Positions 50,804 to 59,954 of a stretch of DNA of 64,000 nt are shown here, one piece after another. Numbering within the stretch: the first letter of the stretch is position 1; each line of letters starts with the position of its first letter. A model generated the notes under the pieces. The model ran no database searches. It was not told where the DNA came from and saw only the letters and a program-made list of their open reading frames with translations. The stretch lies in assembly GCA_036004665.1 (NCBI GenBank), contig DASYRG010000094.1, forward strand, positions 1-64,000, written 5' to 3'. The translations under genes were made by a program, and so were the position numbers. Source of the DNA: JACQGZ01 sp036004665. GTDB taxonomy: Bacteria > Sysuimicrobiota > Sysuimicrobiia > Sysuimicrobiales > Humicultoraceae.

Positions 50804-52069
50804 TTACACTGCCTGACGCTGAGGTTGCAGGGCGAGATCAGACGCACGCAGCGACCACCACACGCCTGCACATGCGATCACTCCCGTGGCGGCCACCAGC
50901 AACGCAACCATCTCGAGGCGGGTGGCGAACGCCCATAGCACGACTAGAAACAGCACCGCGTGCGCACTCAGCCAGCGGAGGACGGCTGGCCGCCGAGTGG
51001 CCAGAAGGTAGTACACGCCGAGCAAAGCCAGCTCGTTGGCAAGCATCCCCAGACCGACCAGCCACATCAGCGGCGCGCCTTCGATGTAGGCCGCACCGAA
51101 GAGAAGAGAGATGATTCGACGCGGCGCTATGAGATAGGCAGCGACCAGCAAGCCACCGGCCAGGGCGCCAAACGCTGCGGTGCGCAGGAGGACCGAGCGT
51201 TGCCCGTTGTTGCGCGAATGTCGTCGCACGACCTCCGGGAGCATCGCCATCGCCAGAGGCGCCGTGAGATAAAGGACGATCTTGCCGCCAGTGGAAGCCG
51301 CCGCATACACGCCTGCTGCGGCGGGAGGAAAGAGGATCTTCACCAGGACCACATCCGACTGAGTCAAGACCGCAAAGGTTGAGACGGCGATCGCATACGG
51401 GATGAGCGTGCGAATGCTGAATGCACCCCGTGGGTGGACGTCCACAGATCGTGGGGCGATTTGACGTCTCAGACCGATCATTGTGACGGCGAAGGCACCC
51501 AGTGACCCGAGGCTGATAGCAGCAACGGCTCCGCTGAGTCCCATCCCGGCGGAAACAAGCAGTATCCCCGCGCCCAGCTTGAGCAACCCTTCAACGGCGA
51601 AACTTGCCCCCAACCTCCAGAACCGCTGCACGCCCTGCAGGAGGCCCCGGACGACCGGCAGGGGCAACCAGGAGATGAGAACGGTCCCCGCAATCGCCAC
51701 TGGTATCGGAGAGCCAAGTCGCAGAAGGGTAGCCAACCATGGACTGAGCAAGAGAGGTAAGGACGAAAGGAGGAGCCCCGCCAAGAGAGTCGGCCTGAGC
51801 CAGCGAGTGAAGACACTACCAACGAATGATGCGTCCTGGGTGCCGCCGTCCCGTGCGACAAAGGCTGACAGTCCCATCTGGATCGTGGTGGCGGGGATAG
51901 TCATGATGAACAGGAGGCCCAGGAGAGCGCTTAGGCCCCCGTACGCTGGCGGCCCCAGCGCTCGGCTCATGATCACGTGAAAGAGCCAGTTCGCGCCGTT
52001 CATCACTGCCATAGACAATGTGAGGATGAGCCCCTGGCGGAGAAGACGATCGATCACAAAACTGCTCAC
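50804..52069 (-). CDS. Polysaccharide flippase (Wzx/MATE-like)
   Basis: The 421-residue protein has 12 or more hydrophobic helices (ILTLSMAVMNGANWLFHVI, LLFIMTIPATTIQMGL, VLVATGVIACAGVWWSL-like end) and matches the oligosaccharide flippase family. It should move lipid-linked repeat units across the membrane. It is the first gene of the minus-strand locus. Its start is about 450 bp from the plus-strand genes, so the region between may hold the locus promoter. Confidence 0.88.
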   Translation of the reverse strand: MSSFVIDRLLRQGLILTLSMAVMNGANWLFHVIMSRALGPPAYGGLSALLGLLFIMTIPATTIQMGLSAFVARDGGTQDASFVGSVFTRWLRPTLLAGLLLSSLPLLLSPWLATLLRLGSPIPVAIAGTVLISWLPLPVVRGLLQGVQRFWRLGASFAVEGLLKLGAGILLVSAGMGLSGAVAAISLGSLGAFAVTMIGLRRQIAPRSVDVHPRGAFSIRTLIPYAIAVSTFAVLTQSDVVLVKILFPPAAAGVYAAASTGGKIVLYLTAPLAMAMLPEVVRRHSRNNGQRSVLLRTAAFGALAGGLLVAAYLIAPRRIISLLFGAAYIEGAPLMWLVGLGMLANELALLGVYYLLATRRPAVLRWLSAHAVLFLVVLWAFATRLEMVALLVAATGVIACAGVWWSLRASDLALQPQRQAV

Positions 52070-52573
52070 CAGGGCATCACGAAGACTTCGCCAGTCGCGT
52101 CATTTGAAGCGATCCACCCGGCAGGCGAATGTAGACAGCGCCGCCTCATCATGAGAGCTAGTCGTGATCTTGGGGTAGAGGTATGGCACATTCTCTCCTA
52201 AGCCAGTCACCACCTTCCACGCGGCACGGGGGCTTCCAGACGGGAATCTCTCTACGCTAGCAACACCTCCACCAAGGAAACTAAGAGGCAACATGCCGGA
52301 GAATCACCGGCAGTTCGTCGCTAGTCTTTCCGAACGCATGTTTGGGTATGGGAATGCAATGAGGATTTTCCGCCTGCTACTGCGGAGCCACACAACCTCC
52401 ATAGATGAAACACTGGCAACCCATGGCAGTCCCCTGGCGGTCTTGAAGTACCTCGAAAGATGGATCTTTGGTCGATGATGCAGGACGCAGCCTGATGAGA
52501 ACAGAACCCTCGGCGTCACGACACGATGTCAAGAGAGCGGCCGAGAAGGTTCACCTCATTCCAAGGGCAGAAG
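52070..52573. other. Intergenic stretch between polysaccharide locus and sugar dehydrogenase gene
   Basis: No recognised gene lies here. Two short frames are possible: 52100-52294 on the minus strand (64 residues, ending HDEAALSTFACRVDRFK) and 52293-52478 on the plus strand (61 residues, MPENHRQFVASLSERMFG, after AGAGG). Neither matches a family I know. Promoters for the divergent genes are expected here but I cannot place them with confidence. Confidence 0.35.
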
Positions 52574-53737
52574 ATGACCCGGAGACTCCTGCTCATCGTC
52601 GTCATGCTATGGCCGCTAGTGCCTACCCCTGTCCTGCAACTAGCGGAGGCCCAGTCCTGCCCGACGCCGTCCGCGACCGTGCCCCGGGTAAGGCTGCAAC
52701 AGATCGTCACAGGGCTCAGCAACCCACTCCACCTCACCCACGCACGAGACCGTACGGGCCGATTATTCGTCGTTGAACAGTCTGGCACGATCCGTATCAT
52801 TCAAAACAATAAACTTCTTCCTTCTCCGTTCCTCGACATCCGAAGCCGAGTCGTTTTCGGCGGCGAGCTAGGCCTATTCAGCGTTGCCTTCCATCCAAAC
52901 TACGGAAAGAATGGGCGTTTCTTCGTTACCTACACGACAGACGAGGGCTCGGGGTTGATGGACGTCGTCGCCGAGTATCGTGTGTCACCCAACCCCAATC
53001 TGGCCGATCCTACCGAGTTCCGGATCCTGGAGGTGCCACAACTCTCCCCCAACCACCACGGTGGCCTGAACCTCTTCGGCCCGGATGGCATGCTCTACAT
53101 CGGGCTCGGGGACAGTGCCCAGGGGGGCGATCCTCTGAACAATAGTCAGAACCTCAGCAGCTTGCTCGGGAAGGTTCTTCGGATCGATGTGAATGGGGGC
53201 GCTCCATACATCGTGCCGCCGGACAATCCTTTCCGCAACACGGCGGGGGCCCGTCCCGAAATCTGGGCGTATGGCTTTCGCAATCCCTGGCGGTTCTCGT
53301 TCGATCGATGCGATGGGCGTCTCTTTCTCGGCGACGTCGGCGAGTCGTCTTGGGAAGAAGTCGACCTCGTTCGAAGGGGTGGCAACTACGGCTGGCGGCT
53401 CATGGAAGGGACTCACTGCTTCAACCCACCCACTGGCTGCAGGACCGCGGGTCTCGAGCTGCCGATCCATGAGTACTCACACAGTGTCGGGTGCTCGGTG
53501 ACCGGAGGATTCGTCTACCGCGGACTGCGCTTTCCAAGGCTGGGGGGCCACTACGTTTTCGGCGATTTCTGCGGTGGTCCCCTGTGGGCGCTAACCTTCA
53601 ATGGTAAGACCTGGACCAGAACGGAGCTCCTCCAGACTGGACTGCCAATCGCTTCCTTCGGTGAAGATGAGGCAGGCGAGCTCTATCTTGTGGACTACTT
53701 CGGAAGCATCTACAGAATCGCTGCCCTCTCCCCCTAG
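52574..53737 (+). CDS. Secreted PQQ-type sugar dehydrogenase (GSDH family)
   Basis: The ATG at 52574 gives a signal peptide (TRRLLLIVVMLWPLVPTPVL) and 387 residues. It has the beta-propeller dehydrogenase pattern: NPLHLTHARDRTGRLFVVEQ, LGLFSVAFHPNYGKNGRFFV, NHHGGLNLFGPDGMLYIGLGD, RNPWRFSFD and SWEEVDLVRRGGNYGW. These proteins oxidise aldoses or related sugars outside the cell, usually with PQQ. It stands next to, but apart from, the polysaccharide locus. The electron acceptor and true substrate are unknown. Confidence 0.88.
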   Translation: MTRRLLLIVVMLWPLVPTPVLQLAEAQSCPTPSATVPRVRLQQIVTGLSNPLHLTHARDRTGRLFVVEQSGTIRIIQNNKLLPSPFLDIRSRVVFGGELGLFSVAFHPNYGKNGRFFVTYTTDEGSGLMDVVAEYRVSPNPNLADPTEFRILEVPQLSPNHHGGLNLFGPDGMLYIGLGDSAQGGDPLNNSQNLSSLLGKVLRIDVNGGAPYIVPPDNPFRNTAGARPEIWAYGFRNPWRFSFDRCDGRLFLGDVGESSWEEVDLVRRGGNYGWRLMEGTHCFNPPTGCRTAGLELPIHEYSHSVGCSVTGGFVYRGLRFPRLGGHYVFGDFCGGPLWALTFNGKTWTRTELLQTGLPIASFGEDEAGELYLVDYFGSIYRIAALSP

Positions 53738-53881
53738 GTCCAGTAGCAGCTCGCTTTCAGTAACCTACTCTGGAGCGCGAGTCCGCGGAAGGAACGGGGC
53801 GAGAAGGCGAGAACAACGTAGATGTCCTGTGACAATACCCATGAGCGGCGCTTTCGGGGTCAATGCACCCTGGGGGTTGGG

Positions 53882-55192
53882 ATGACGCTGACCAGACGAG
53901 CAACCATCCTTGCTATCAGCATGCTGATCTGTAGATACGGCGAGACTGTCGCCGCCCCCGCTTCCCTCCCTCCTGCTGCGGGAGTCCGCATCGAACTCTT
54001 GACCCACGACGCCCGCAAGCCGCTGAGGGCCGGAGAGAGAGTCACAGTCACGCTGAGAGGGAGCACCGGCGGATCGGCCACGTTCCACATCTTCGGCGTA
54101 GTGGCCAACGTGGGAATGCGGGAGATCCGCACTGGGATCTACCAGGCTCAACCCGCCCTCTACACTGGGACCTATGTTGTGCGTGCCGGAGATATGGCAC
54201 GAAACGCGGCGCTGTTTGCGACGCTGACCGTCGGAGGACGCGAAGTGATAGCGGCCGCTAACCGGTCGATCACCCTTGACACCCGGGGACCCGTCATCAT
54301 TTCTCGACAGCCCAAACCCGGAAGCAGACTCACGAACCTCCGACCGAATATCGTCGTGAGTCTTCTCGACGGCGTGTCGACGGTGAACCCCGCCGCGGTT
54401 CGGCTGGTCGTCAACGGACGGAATGTCACCGCCCGCGCTTCGATCTCCGAGAACGCCGCCGCCTACAACCCGGAAGTACCCTTCACCCCAGGTCCTGTTC
54501 GCGTTCAGCTGACCGCTGCCGACCGCGCGGGCAACAGGGAAGTAGCGGAATGGTCCTTCACCGTCGCCCCGACAGACGGGTTCATTCAGTCTGTCACGAT
54601 CAGCCCGGCTACGCCTGTCACCCCGGGCGACATCCTGACGGTGGTCATGACCGGTGCCCCGGGAGGCAGAGGGTCGTTCTCGATTCAGGGTCTCCAAGGC
54701 TCCGTCCTCATGCGAGAGGCGAGAACGCCCGGCGTCTACTTCGGGACGCTGGCCGTGGCGAGGGGGCCTTCGCTGTTCGAAGCTTCCCTCCGGGCCACTC
54801 TGGAGAAGAATGGCCAGCGCGCCACTACGACGGCTGCTGCAGCAGTGACGATTGCCGGTTCCCCGCCGCCGGCGCCTGTGATTCTGTCGCCGGGGCAGGC
54901 GATTGTACTAGGGGAAGAAGTCGTCGCGCGCACGATTCTCCGAGGCCGTGCGGCCCCGGGATTGCGTATCTTTGCCCGCCTCACATACAAGGCCCGCGGG
55001 ACCTCGGCCGAGGACGAGAGAGTGCTTGGGGAGTTTGTCACCCTCACCGGCGCCGACGGCACCTGGCAGGTCGCCGTCGGACCATTGATCGCGCCCGAAG
55101 GCTCCAGGGTCGTCGCCACGGTGATTGCAATCGACCCTGCCGGCCAGCGATCTCCTGCGGCGTCAGGGGAATTGACGCAGGCAGGTCCGTAG
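53882..55192 (+). CDS. Secreted protein with Ig-like repeats
   Basis: The preferred start at 53882 (MTLTRRATILAISML) gives a signal peptide and 436 residues; an ATG at 53822 is also in frame. Two copies of one beta domain are visible: GERVTVTLRGSTGGSATFHIFG at about residues 55-110 and GDILTVVMTGAPGGRGSFSIQG at about 235-290, each followed by MRE and a G-YxGT segment. Bacterial Ig-like stretches lie between (residues 125-220) and after. It is probably a surface or cell-wall structural protein. Confidence 0.8.
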   Translation: MTLTRRATILAISMLICRYGETVAAPASLPPAAGVRIELLTHDARKPLRAGERVTVTLRGSTGGSATFHIFGVVANVGMREIRTGIYQAQPALYTGTYVVRAGDMARNAALFATLTVGGREVIAAANRSITLDTRGPVIISRQPKPGSRLTNLRPNIVVSLLDGVSTVNPAAVRLVVNGRNVTARASISENAAAYNPEVPFTPGPVRVQLTAADRAGNREVAEWSFTVAPTDGFIQSVTISPATPVTPGDILTVVMTGAPGGRGSFSIQGLQGSVLMREARTPGVYFGTLAVARGPSLFEASLRATLEKNGQRATTTAAAAVTIAGSPPPAPVILSPGQAIVLGEEVVARTILRGRAAPGLRIFARLTYKARGTSAEDERVLGEFVTLTGADGTWQVAVGPLIAPEGSRVVATVIAIDPAGQRSPAASGELTQAGP

Positions 55193-55193
55193 C

Positions 55194-56240
55194 TCAGGGC
55201 GCCGGAGTCACCGACAGCGGAAGACCTGCGCCGAACCGTCTCCTGATCCTGTTGACGATGGGTTCCAGCGCCGACCGGCGGTAGGGACCCAGCGTGATGA
55301 AGTAGAAGCTCCCGCCGCCTGGCCTGCTCACCCGTGCCGCATACCCCGAGACCGTAAGGTCCGCCGCAATCTCTGAAGCCCGGGTCGCATCATAGATCGG
55401 ACCAATCTGAATGAGGAAGAAAGGCTCGTTTTCATCCAGCGAAGGTTGCGGGGTCGGAACAGGAGTCCGAGCCACCCTGGGAGGACTCAGGGTCGGTGAG
55501 GCGGGCCTCACCGCGCGGCTGGTCGGCGGTGGCGTGGGACGCCTGGTGGCGCGAGGGCGCGGTGTGGAGGCGGGAACGGGGCGGGCGGCCGGGCTGGGCG
55601 CCCTGGTCGGAGTCGGCGCCGGCGTCGCCTCGAGCACGATCGACGTGGGAGCGGCCCTCCGCGACGACGGCGGGAGCCCCCGTTCGATCTGCTGGGCCGC
55701 CTGGAGGCTGGCCTGCGCGAGGATGCGCATCGCCACGGGCGTGTAGTGCTCCTCGGTCTCCTCGCCGCGGGCGATTGCGCGCTGGTAGGCGGCGGCCTGG
55801 CGTCGCAGCAGCGCAGGATCGTCTCTCGCCAGGCGGCGGCGTACCTGCACCAGGCCGGTCCACGCCTCCTCGCTGTTGGGCGCCACCAGGAGGACCTGGA
55901 TGAATTCGTCCTGCGCGTCATGCAGCCGTCCGGCGGACAGCAGCCGCTGGGCTGACCTCAGGGCGTCCCCCGCCAGATCCCCTCCGGCGTCGGGGCTCGA
56001 CGGCGCGGCGGCCTCTACTGAGACCGTAGGAAGAGGGCGGGCCGCCTCAGTCCGCACGGGTGTGGGGACCGCGGTGGGGATGGCCCGGATCGTGCGCGCG
56101 GGTGTGGGTCGCGGCGCTCCCTGGGCCGGTCTCCTGGCCTCACGGGGATCGTTCTGGCGAACGGCTGGAAGGAAGAAGAGGAGGCCCGCGACGACGGCCC
56201 CAAGGAGCACGCTGATCAAAACCGGCACATAGACCCGCAT
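55194..56240 (-). CDS. Membrane-anchored TPR/SPOR-domain protein, paralogue 1
   Basis: The 348-residue protein has an N-terminal membrane helix (VPVLISVLLGAVVAGLLFFL) and a helical TPR-like region at about 90-180 (LLSAGRLHDAQDEFIQVLLVAP, EEHYTPVAMRILAQASLQAA). A Pro/Thr/Arg-rich linker at about 195-265 and a C-terminal SPOR-like domain (FFLIQIGPIYDATRASEIAA, FYFITLGPYRRS) complete it. SPOR domains bind denuded peptidoglycan at division sites. The neighbouring gene at 56332 encodes a paralogue with the same order. A cell-division or wall role is likely. Confidence 0.8.
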   Translation of the reverse strand: MRVYVPVLISVLLGAVVAGLLFFLPAVRQNDPREARRPAQGAPRPTPARTIRAIPTAVPTPVRTEAARPLPTVSVEAAAPSSPDAGGDLAGDALRSAQRLLSAGRLHDAQDEFIQVLLVAPNSEEAWTGLVQVRRRLARDDPALLRRQAAAYQRAIARGEETEEHYTPVAMRILAQASLQAAQQIERGLPPSSRRAAPTSIVLEATPAPTPTRAPSPAARPVPASTPRPRATRRPTPPPTSRAVRPASPTLSPPRVARTPVPTPQPSLDENEPFFLIQIGPIYDATRASEIAADLTVSGYAARVSRPGGGSFYFITLGPYRRSALEPIVNRIRRRFGAGLPLSVTPAP

Positions 56241-56331
56241 AGCTAGACTCGGACGCCTTCTATTGGGCGCCGCCTCTCTACCTACCTGCCCATTTCCCCG
56301 TGGATGGGGCCGCTTCGACAGGCGGGGGCGC

Positions 56332-57258
56332 CTACTCGGCCCGCGCCACGGCCACCGTCAGCTCGGGAAAACGCGACGTCAGAAATCTGACGGCCGCATC
56401 GGCCAGTGCCTTCCGGTAGGGACCAAGCGTCAACAGGTAGTATTCCGTCCCTTCTGAGGAGACCACCCGCCCCAAGAACCCGGCACGGCTCAATGCTTCC
56501 CACACCTCCGCTGCATGCGCCGCGCTGACGAGCGGCCCCGCCTGCACCAGGTACAGCGGCGCCCTCACCGCAACCGGCGGCGCCGTCCGCTGAGTCCTGG
56601 GCGTCGGCCTCGCGGTCGGCCTCGCCGTGGGCCCCCGTGCGGGGCGGGCGGGGGCGGGCCGGCGGATCGCGCGGCGCGGCGCGTGCGGGGTGGGACGCGC
56701 CGACGCGGGCGTCACCGCGGCTCTGGCTCTGGGCGTCGCGGCAAGCACAATCGGCGTGGGCCGTTGCGGCGAGGGCTGACGGGCGTGTAAGGTCTGTTCG
56801 ATCTGCTGCGCCGCGCGAACGCTGGCCTCCGCCAGCAGGCGCATCGCCGGGGGCGCATAGTGCTCCTCGGTCTCGGTCCTTCCGACAATCGCACGCCGGA
56901 GGGCCTCGGCCTGGCGGCGCAACAGGACTGGATCGTTTCTGGCCAGACGGCGGCGCACCAGGATGAGACCGGCCCATGCCTCTTCGCTGCCGGGATCTAG
57001 CAGCAGCGCCTCGAGATATGCATCCTGAGCCTCGCGAAGGCGTCCGGCAGCAAGAAGTGCCTCCGCGGCGGCGACAGCATCCTCGGCCAGGCGCGTCCGC
57101 AGGGCAGGCGATGGCGCCACCCCCTCGGTTGGAGCCTCCGCCGGAGCCTGAACGACATCTTGACCCGGACGACGCTCCCGTGCCAGCGGCAGGAGAAGCA
57201 GGCTCCCCAGGGCCGCCCCGATGAGGACGCTGATCACAATTGGAAGATACACTCGCAT
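56332..57258 (-). CDS. Membrane-anchored TPR/SPOR-domain protein, paralogue 2
   Basis: The 308-residue protein repeats the plan of the adjacent paralogue: membrane helix (LPIVISVLIGAALGSLLLLP), TPR-like helices (LLAAGRLREAQDAYLEALLLDP, EEHYAPPAMRLLAEASVRAA), Pro/Arg-rich linker, and a SPOR-like end (LYLVQAGPLVSAAHAAEVWE, YYLLTLGPYRKA). The two share long matching segments in the helical part and probably arose by duplication. The linker lengths differ. Co-direction suggests joint expression. Confidence 0.8.
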   Translation of the reverse strand: MRVYLPIVISVLIGAALGSLLLLPLARERRPGQDVVQAPAEAPTEGVAPSPALRTRLAEDAVAAAEALLAAGRLREAQDAYLEALLLDPGSEEAWAGLILVRRRLARNDPVLLRRQAEALRRAIVGRTETEEHYAPPAMRLLAEASVRAAQQIEQTLHARQPSPQRPTPIVLAATPRARAAVTPASARPTPHAPRRAIRRPAPARPARGPTARPTARPTPRTQRTAPPVAVRAPLYLVQAGPLVSAAHAAEVWEALSRAGFLGRVVSSEGTEYYLLTLGPYRKALADAAVRFLTSRFPELTVAVARAE

Positions 57259-57388
57259 GGTTCCTACACTCGGCCGATACTTTCTCGGCTCCCCCCTGAC
57301 CCCTGCTTCTCCATCCCCTGCGTATCCATTCCCAGCCGCTCTGCGTCCCTGGTTGCGACGCCCAGACGGCGGAGGGTACGATGGCGCT

Positions 57389-58555
57389 ATGGTTCCCCAG
57401 CGAGAGATCTACCTAGATAACGCGGCGACGACGCGGCCGGGTTCCTCTGTGGTGGCCGCGATGGTCGCCGCGCTCAGCGAGGGGTACGGCAACCCGTCCT
57501 CGATCCACGGAAAGGGCCTGGCGGCCGAACAGGTGGTGTCGGCCGCGCGCGCCCAGGTGGCCGCGGCGATCGGGGTCCCCCCGGCCTGGGTGGTGTTCAC
57601 CTCCGGAGGCACCGAGGCCAACAATCTGGCCATCAAGGGCGCGGCGCGCGCCTACAGTCGCCGGGGGCGCCATCTCATCGGCACCGCCGTGGAGCACTCC
57701 TCGGTGCTGGAAACCCTGCGCAGCTTGGAAGCCGACGGGTTCGCGCTCACCCTGGTGCCCGTGGACCGCCGGGGACGGGTCGACCCCGCGGCGGTGACAG
57801 CGGCGCTGCGGCCCGAAACGGTGCTCCTCTCGGTGATGGCGGTCAACAACGAGGTGGGAACGATCCAGCCCGTCGCCGAGATCGCCCAGGCCGTGTCTGC
57901 ACGGCGGGGCCGCGGCCGCCTGCCCCTGCTGCACGTCGACGCGGTGCAGGCCTTTGGGCGCGTGAGCATCCCCACGGCCCAGATCGACTTGCTCACGATC
58001 TCAGCGCACAAGGTGCACGGGCCGAAAGGCGTCGGCGCCCTCATCGTGCGCGAGGGGGTGCGGATCGAACCCCTCCTGCACGGCGGTGATCAGCAGCGCG
58101 CGCTCCGTCCCGGCACCGAGAACGTTCCCGGCATCGTCGGCTTCGGCGAGGCGGCCGCACGGATTCAGGCCGGGGGGGAGGAGGGAGCGGCGGCCCTGCG
58201 CAGCCTGCGCGCGCATTTGGCCGACCGTCTCGCCCTGATCGAGGGGGTCTCGATCAACGGTCCGGACCAGGACGATCTGGCGGCGCCGCACATCCTCAAC
58301 GTCTCTCTCGCCGGCGTGCGGGGGGAGACCCTGGTACACCGGCTGGAGGTGGACGGGATCTACGTCTCCACCGGCTCAGCCTGTCACTCCCGCGACCCGC
58401 GCCCCAGCCACGTCCTGCTCGCCATGGGACTGGACCGGGAAGCGGCGCTCTCCAGCGTCCGCATCAGCCTGGCCCGCTCCACGACGATCGAGGAGATCGA
58501 CGACGCCGCGGACGCCATCGCCCGGGCGGTCGGAGAGCTGCGGGTGCTGGTCTGA
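57389..58555 (+). CDS. Cysteine desulfurase (NifS/IscS family)
   Basis: The ATG at 57389 (MVPQREIYLDNAATT) begins the family-typical sequence; GGAGG lies 13 nt before it. The 388-residue protein has the PLP His in TAVEHSSVLET, the PLP-binding Lys in SAHKVHGPKG and the catalytic Cys in STGSACHSRDPRPSH. It takes sulfur from cysteine. ThiI lies directly downstream with an overlapping start, so it probably serves tRNA thiolation and possibly Fe-S assembly. It is divergent from the SPOR gene. Confidence 0.93.
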   Translation: MVPQREIYLDNAATTRPGSSVVAAMVAALSEGYGNPSSIHGKGLAAEQVVSAARAQVAAAIGVPPAWVVFTSGGTEANNLAIKGAARAYSRRGRHLIGTAVEHSSVLETLRSLEADGFALTLVPVDRRGRVDPAAVTAALRPETVLLSVMAVNNEVGTIQPVAEIAQAVSARRGRGRLPLLHVDAVQAFGRVSIPTAQIDLLTISAHKVHGPKGVGALIVREGVRIEPLLHGGDQQRALRPGTENVPGIVGFGEAAARIQAGGEEGAAALRSLRAHLADRLALIEGVSINGPDQDDLAAPHILNVSLAGVRGETLVHRLEVDGIYVSTGSACHSRDPRPSHVLLAMGLDREAALSSVRISLARSTTIEEIDDAADAIARAVGELRVLV

Positions 58556-59757
58556 TGGAGCCGGTCCTGCTGGTGCGCTACGGGGAGATCGGCTTGAAGG
58601 GGCGCAACCGTCCCTTCTTTATTGATCGACTGGCGGGCAACATCGCCGCCCAGGTCGGGGAGGCGGCCAGCGTCCGCGCCCACTTCGGGCGCGTATTCGT
58701 GCGGCCGCGCGGGGGTGATGACGACCTCGACGCGCTGGCCGCATCGGTGCGGCGCACCTTCGGCGTGGTCTCCCTCAGCCCGGCGTGGGCGGTCCCGTCG
58801 CGGCTCGACGAGATCGGCGCCGCCGCGGAGCGCGTGACCGCCCGCGCCCTCGCTCGCCGGCCCCGCGCCTCCTTCAAAGTGGACACCCGCCGGGCCGACA
58901 AGCGTTTTGCCTACACCTCCGGCGACGTGAACACTATCATCGGGCGGAGGCTGCAGGACCGCTTCGGGTTGCCGGTCAACGTCACGGCGCCGGACCTGAC
59001 GGTGACGGTAGAGATCCGCGATGAGACCTTCCTCTTTACCGAGACGCTGCCCGGACCTGGAGGTCTCCCGGTGGGCACCGGCGGGAGGGCGGTCGCGCTG
59101 CTCTCCGGCGGCATCGACAGCCCGGTCGCTGCCTGGATGGCCGCGCGCCGGGGGCTGGACGTCATCCCGCTGCATTGTTACTCGTTCCCCTTCGTGAACG
59201 AGCGGTCGAAGATGAAGGTGCTCGACCTCTGCCGGACCCTGGCCACCTACGCCGGCCCGCTGCGCTGTTGGATCGGCTTCTTCACGGAGATCCAGCGCGC
59301 CATCCAGCTGGCCGTGACGGCGGAGCTGCGCGTCACCGTGATGCGGCGGATGATGCTGCGTCTCGCCGAGGGAGTCGCGGCGCGGGAGGGCGCGCTGGCC
59401 GTCATCACAGGAGAGAGCGCCGGTCAGGTGGCCAGCCAGACACTGGCCTCTATCGCGACGATCGACGCGGTCGCGGGCGGCCCCGTGCTGCGGCCGCTGA
59501 TCGGCATGGACAAGACGGAGATCACCGCGCGCGCCCGCGAGATCGGCACCTACGAGATCTCAGTCCTGCCCTATGAAGACTGCTGCAGCCTCTTCCTCCC
59601 CGCGCATCCGCGCACCCATCCCGAGGACGCGGAGGTCGCGCGCGAAGAGAGGGCACTCCCCATCGATGATCTCCTCACCGAGGCGCTCTCACGCAGCGAG
59701 GTGCTGACCGTCTCGGCGCGCGAGACCCCGCACCTGATCGGCCTCTCCTCGTCCTGA
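58555..59757 (+). CDS. thiI: tRNA 4-thiouridine synthase ThiI
   Basis: The ATG overlaps the desulfurase stop (TGATG). The 400-residue protein has an N-terminal THUMP domain (about 60-165) and the PP-loop SGGIDSPVAAWMAARRG, then MDKTEITARAREIGTYEISV and CCSLFLPAHPRTHP. It has no rhodanese domain, as in the short Bacillus-type ThiI. It makes 4-thiouridine at position 8 of tRNA, using sulfur from the neighbouring desulfurase. Confidence 0.94.
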   Translation: MEPVLLVRYGEIGLKGRNRPFFIDRLAGNIAAQVGEAASVRAHFGRVFVRPRGGDDDLDALAASVRRTFGVVSLSPAWAVPSRLDEIGAAAERVTARALARRPRASFKVDTRRADKRFAYTSGDVNTIIGRRLQDRFGLPVNVTAPDLTVTVEIRDETFLFTETLPGPGGLPVGTGGRAVALLSGGIDSPVAAWMAARRGLDVIPLHCYSFPFVNERSKMKVLDLCRTLATYAGPLRCWIGFFTEIQRAIQLAVTAELRVTVMRRMMLRLAEGVAAREGALAVITGESAGQVASQTLASIATIDAVAGGPVLRPLIGMDKTEITARAREIGTYEISVLPYEDCCSLFLPAHPRTHPEDAEVAREERALPIDDLLTEALSRSEVLTVSARETPHLIGLSSS

Positions 59758-59954
59758 ACGTCCCCAAAATGGCATTTGGGAGACAGCCCCGCACTCGCGG
59801 CAGGAATGCGCCGTGACGCGACAAAATACAGACCCGTCCAGGATCATCCAGCGAACACACAAATGCGAGCACTGCGACTCCCACCCCGAAGCGGTTTCCC
59901 TGCGCCCAGCCGCGTCGCGCGCTCACTCCAGATGAAGGCCTTCGTCTCCATCAA

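Noticed and set aside
59758..59954. Small gene before the GT4 gene
   Set aside because: The 60-residue frame has no ribosome-binding site, family or coding bias; a CCCAAA/TTTGGG inverted repeat at its start lacks a U-tract and was not called a terminator.
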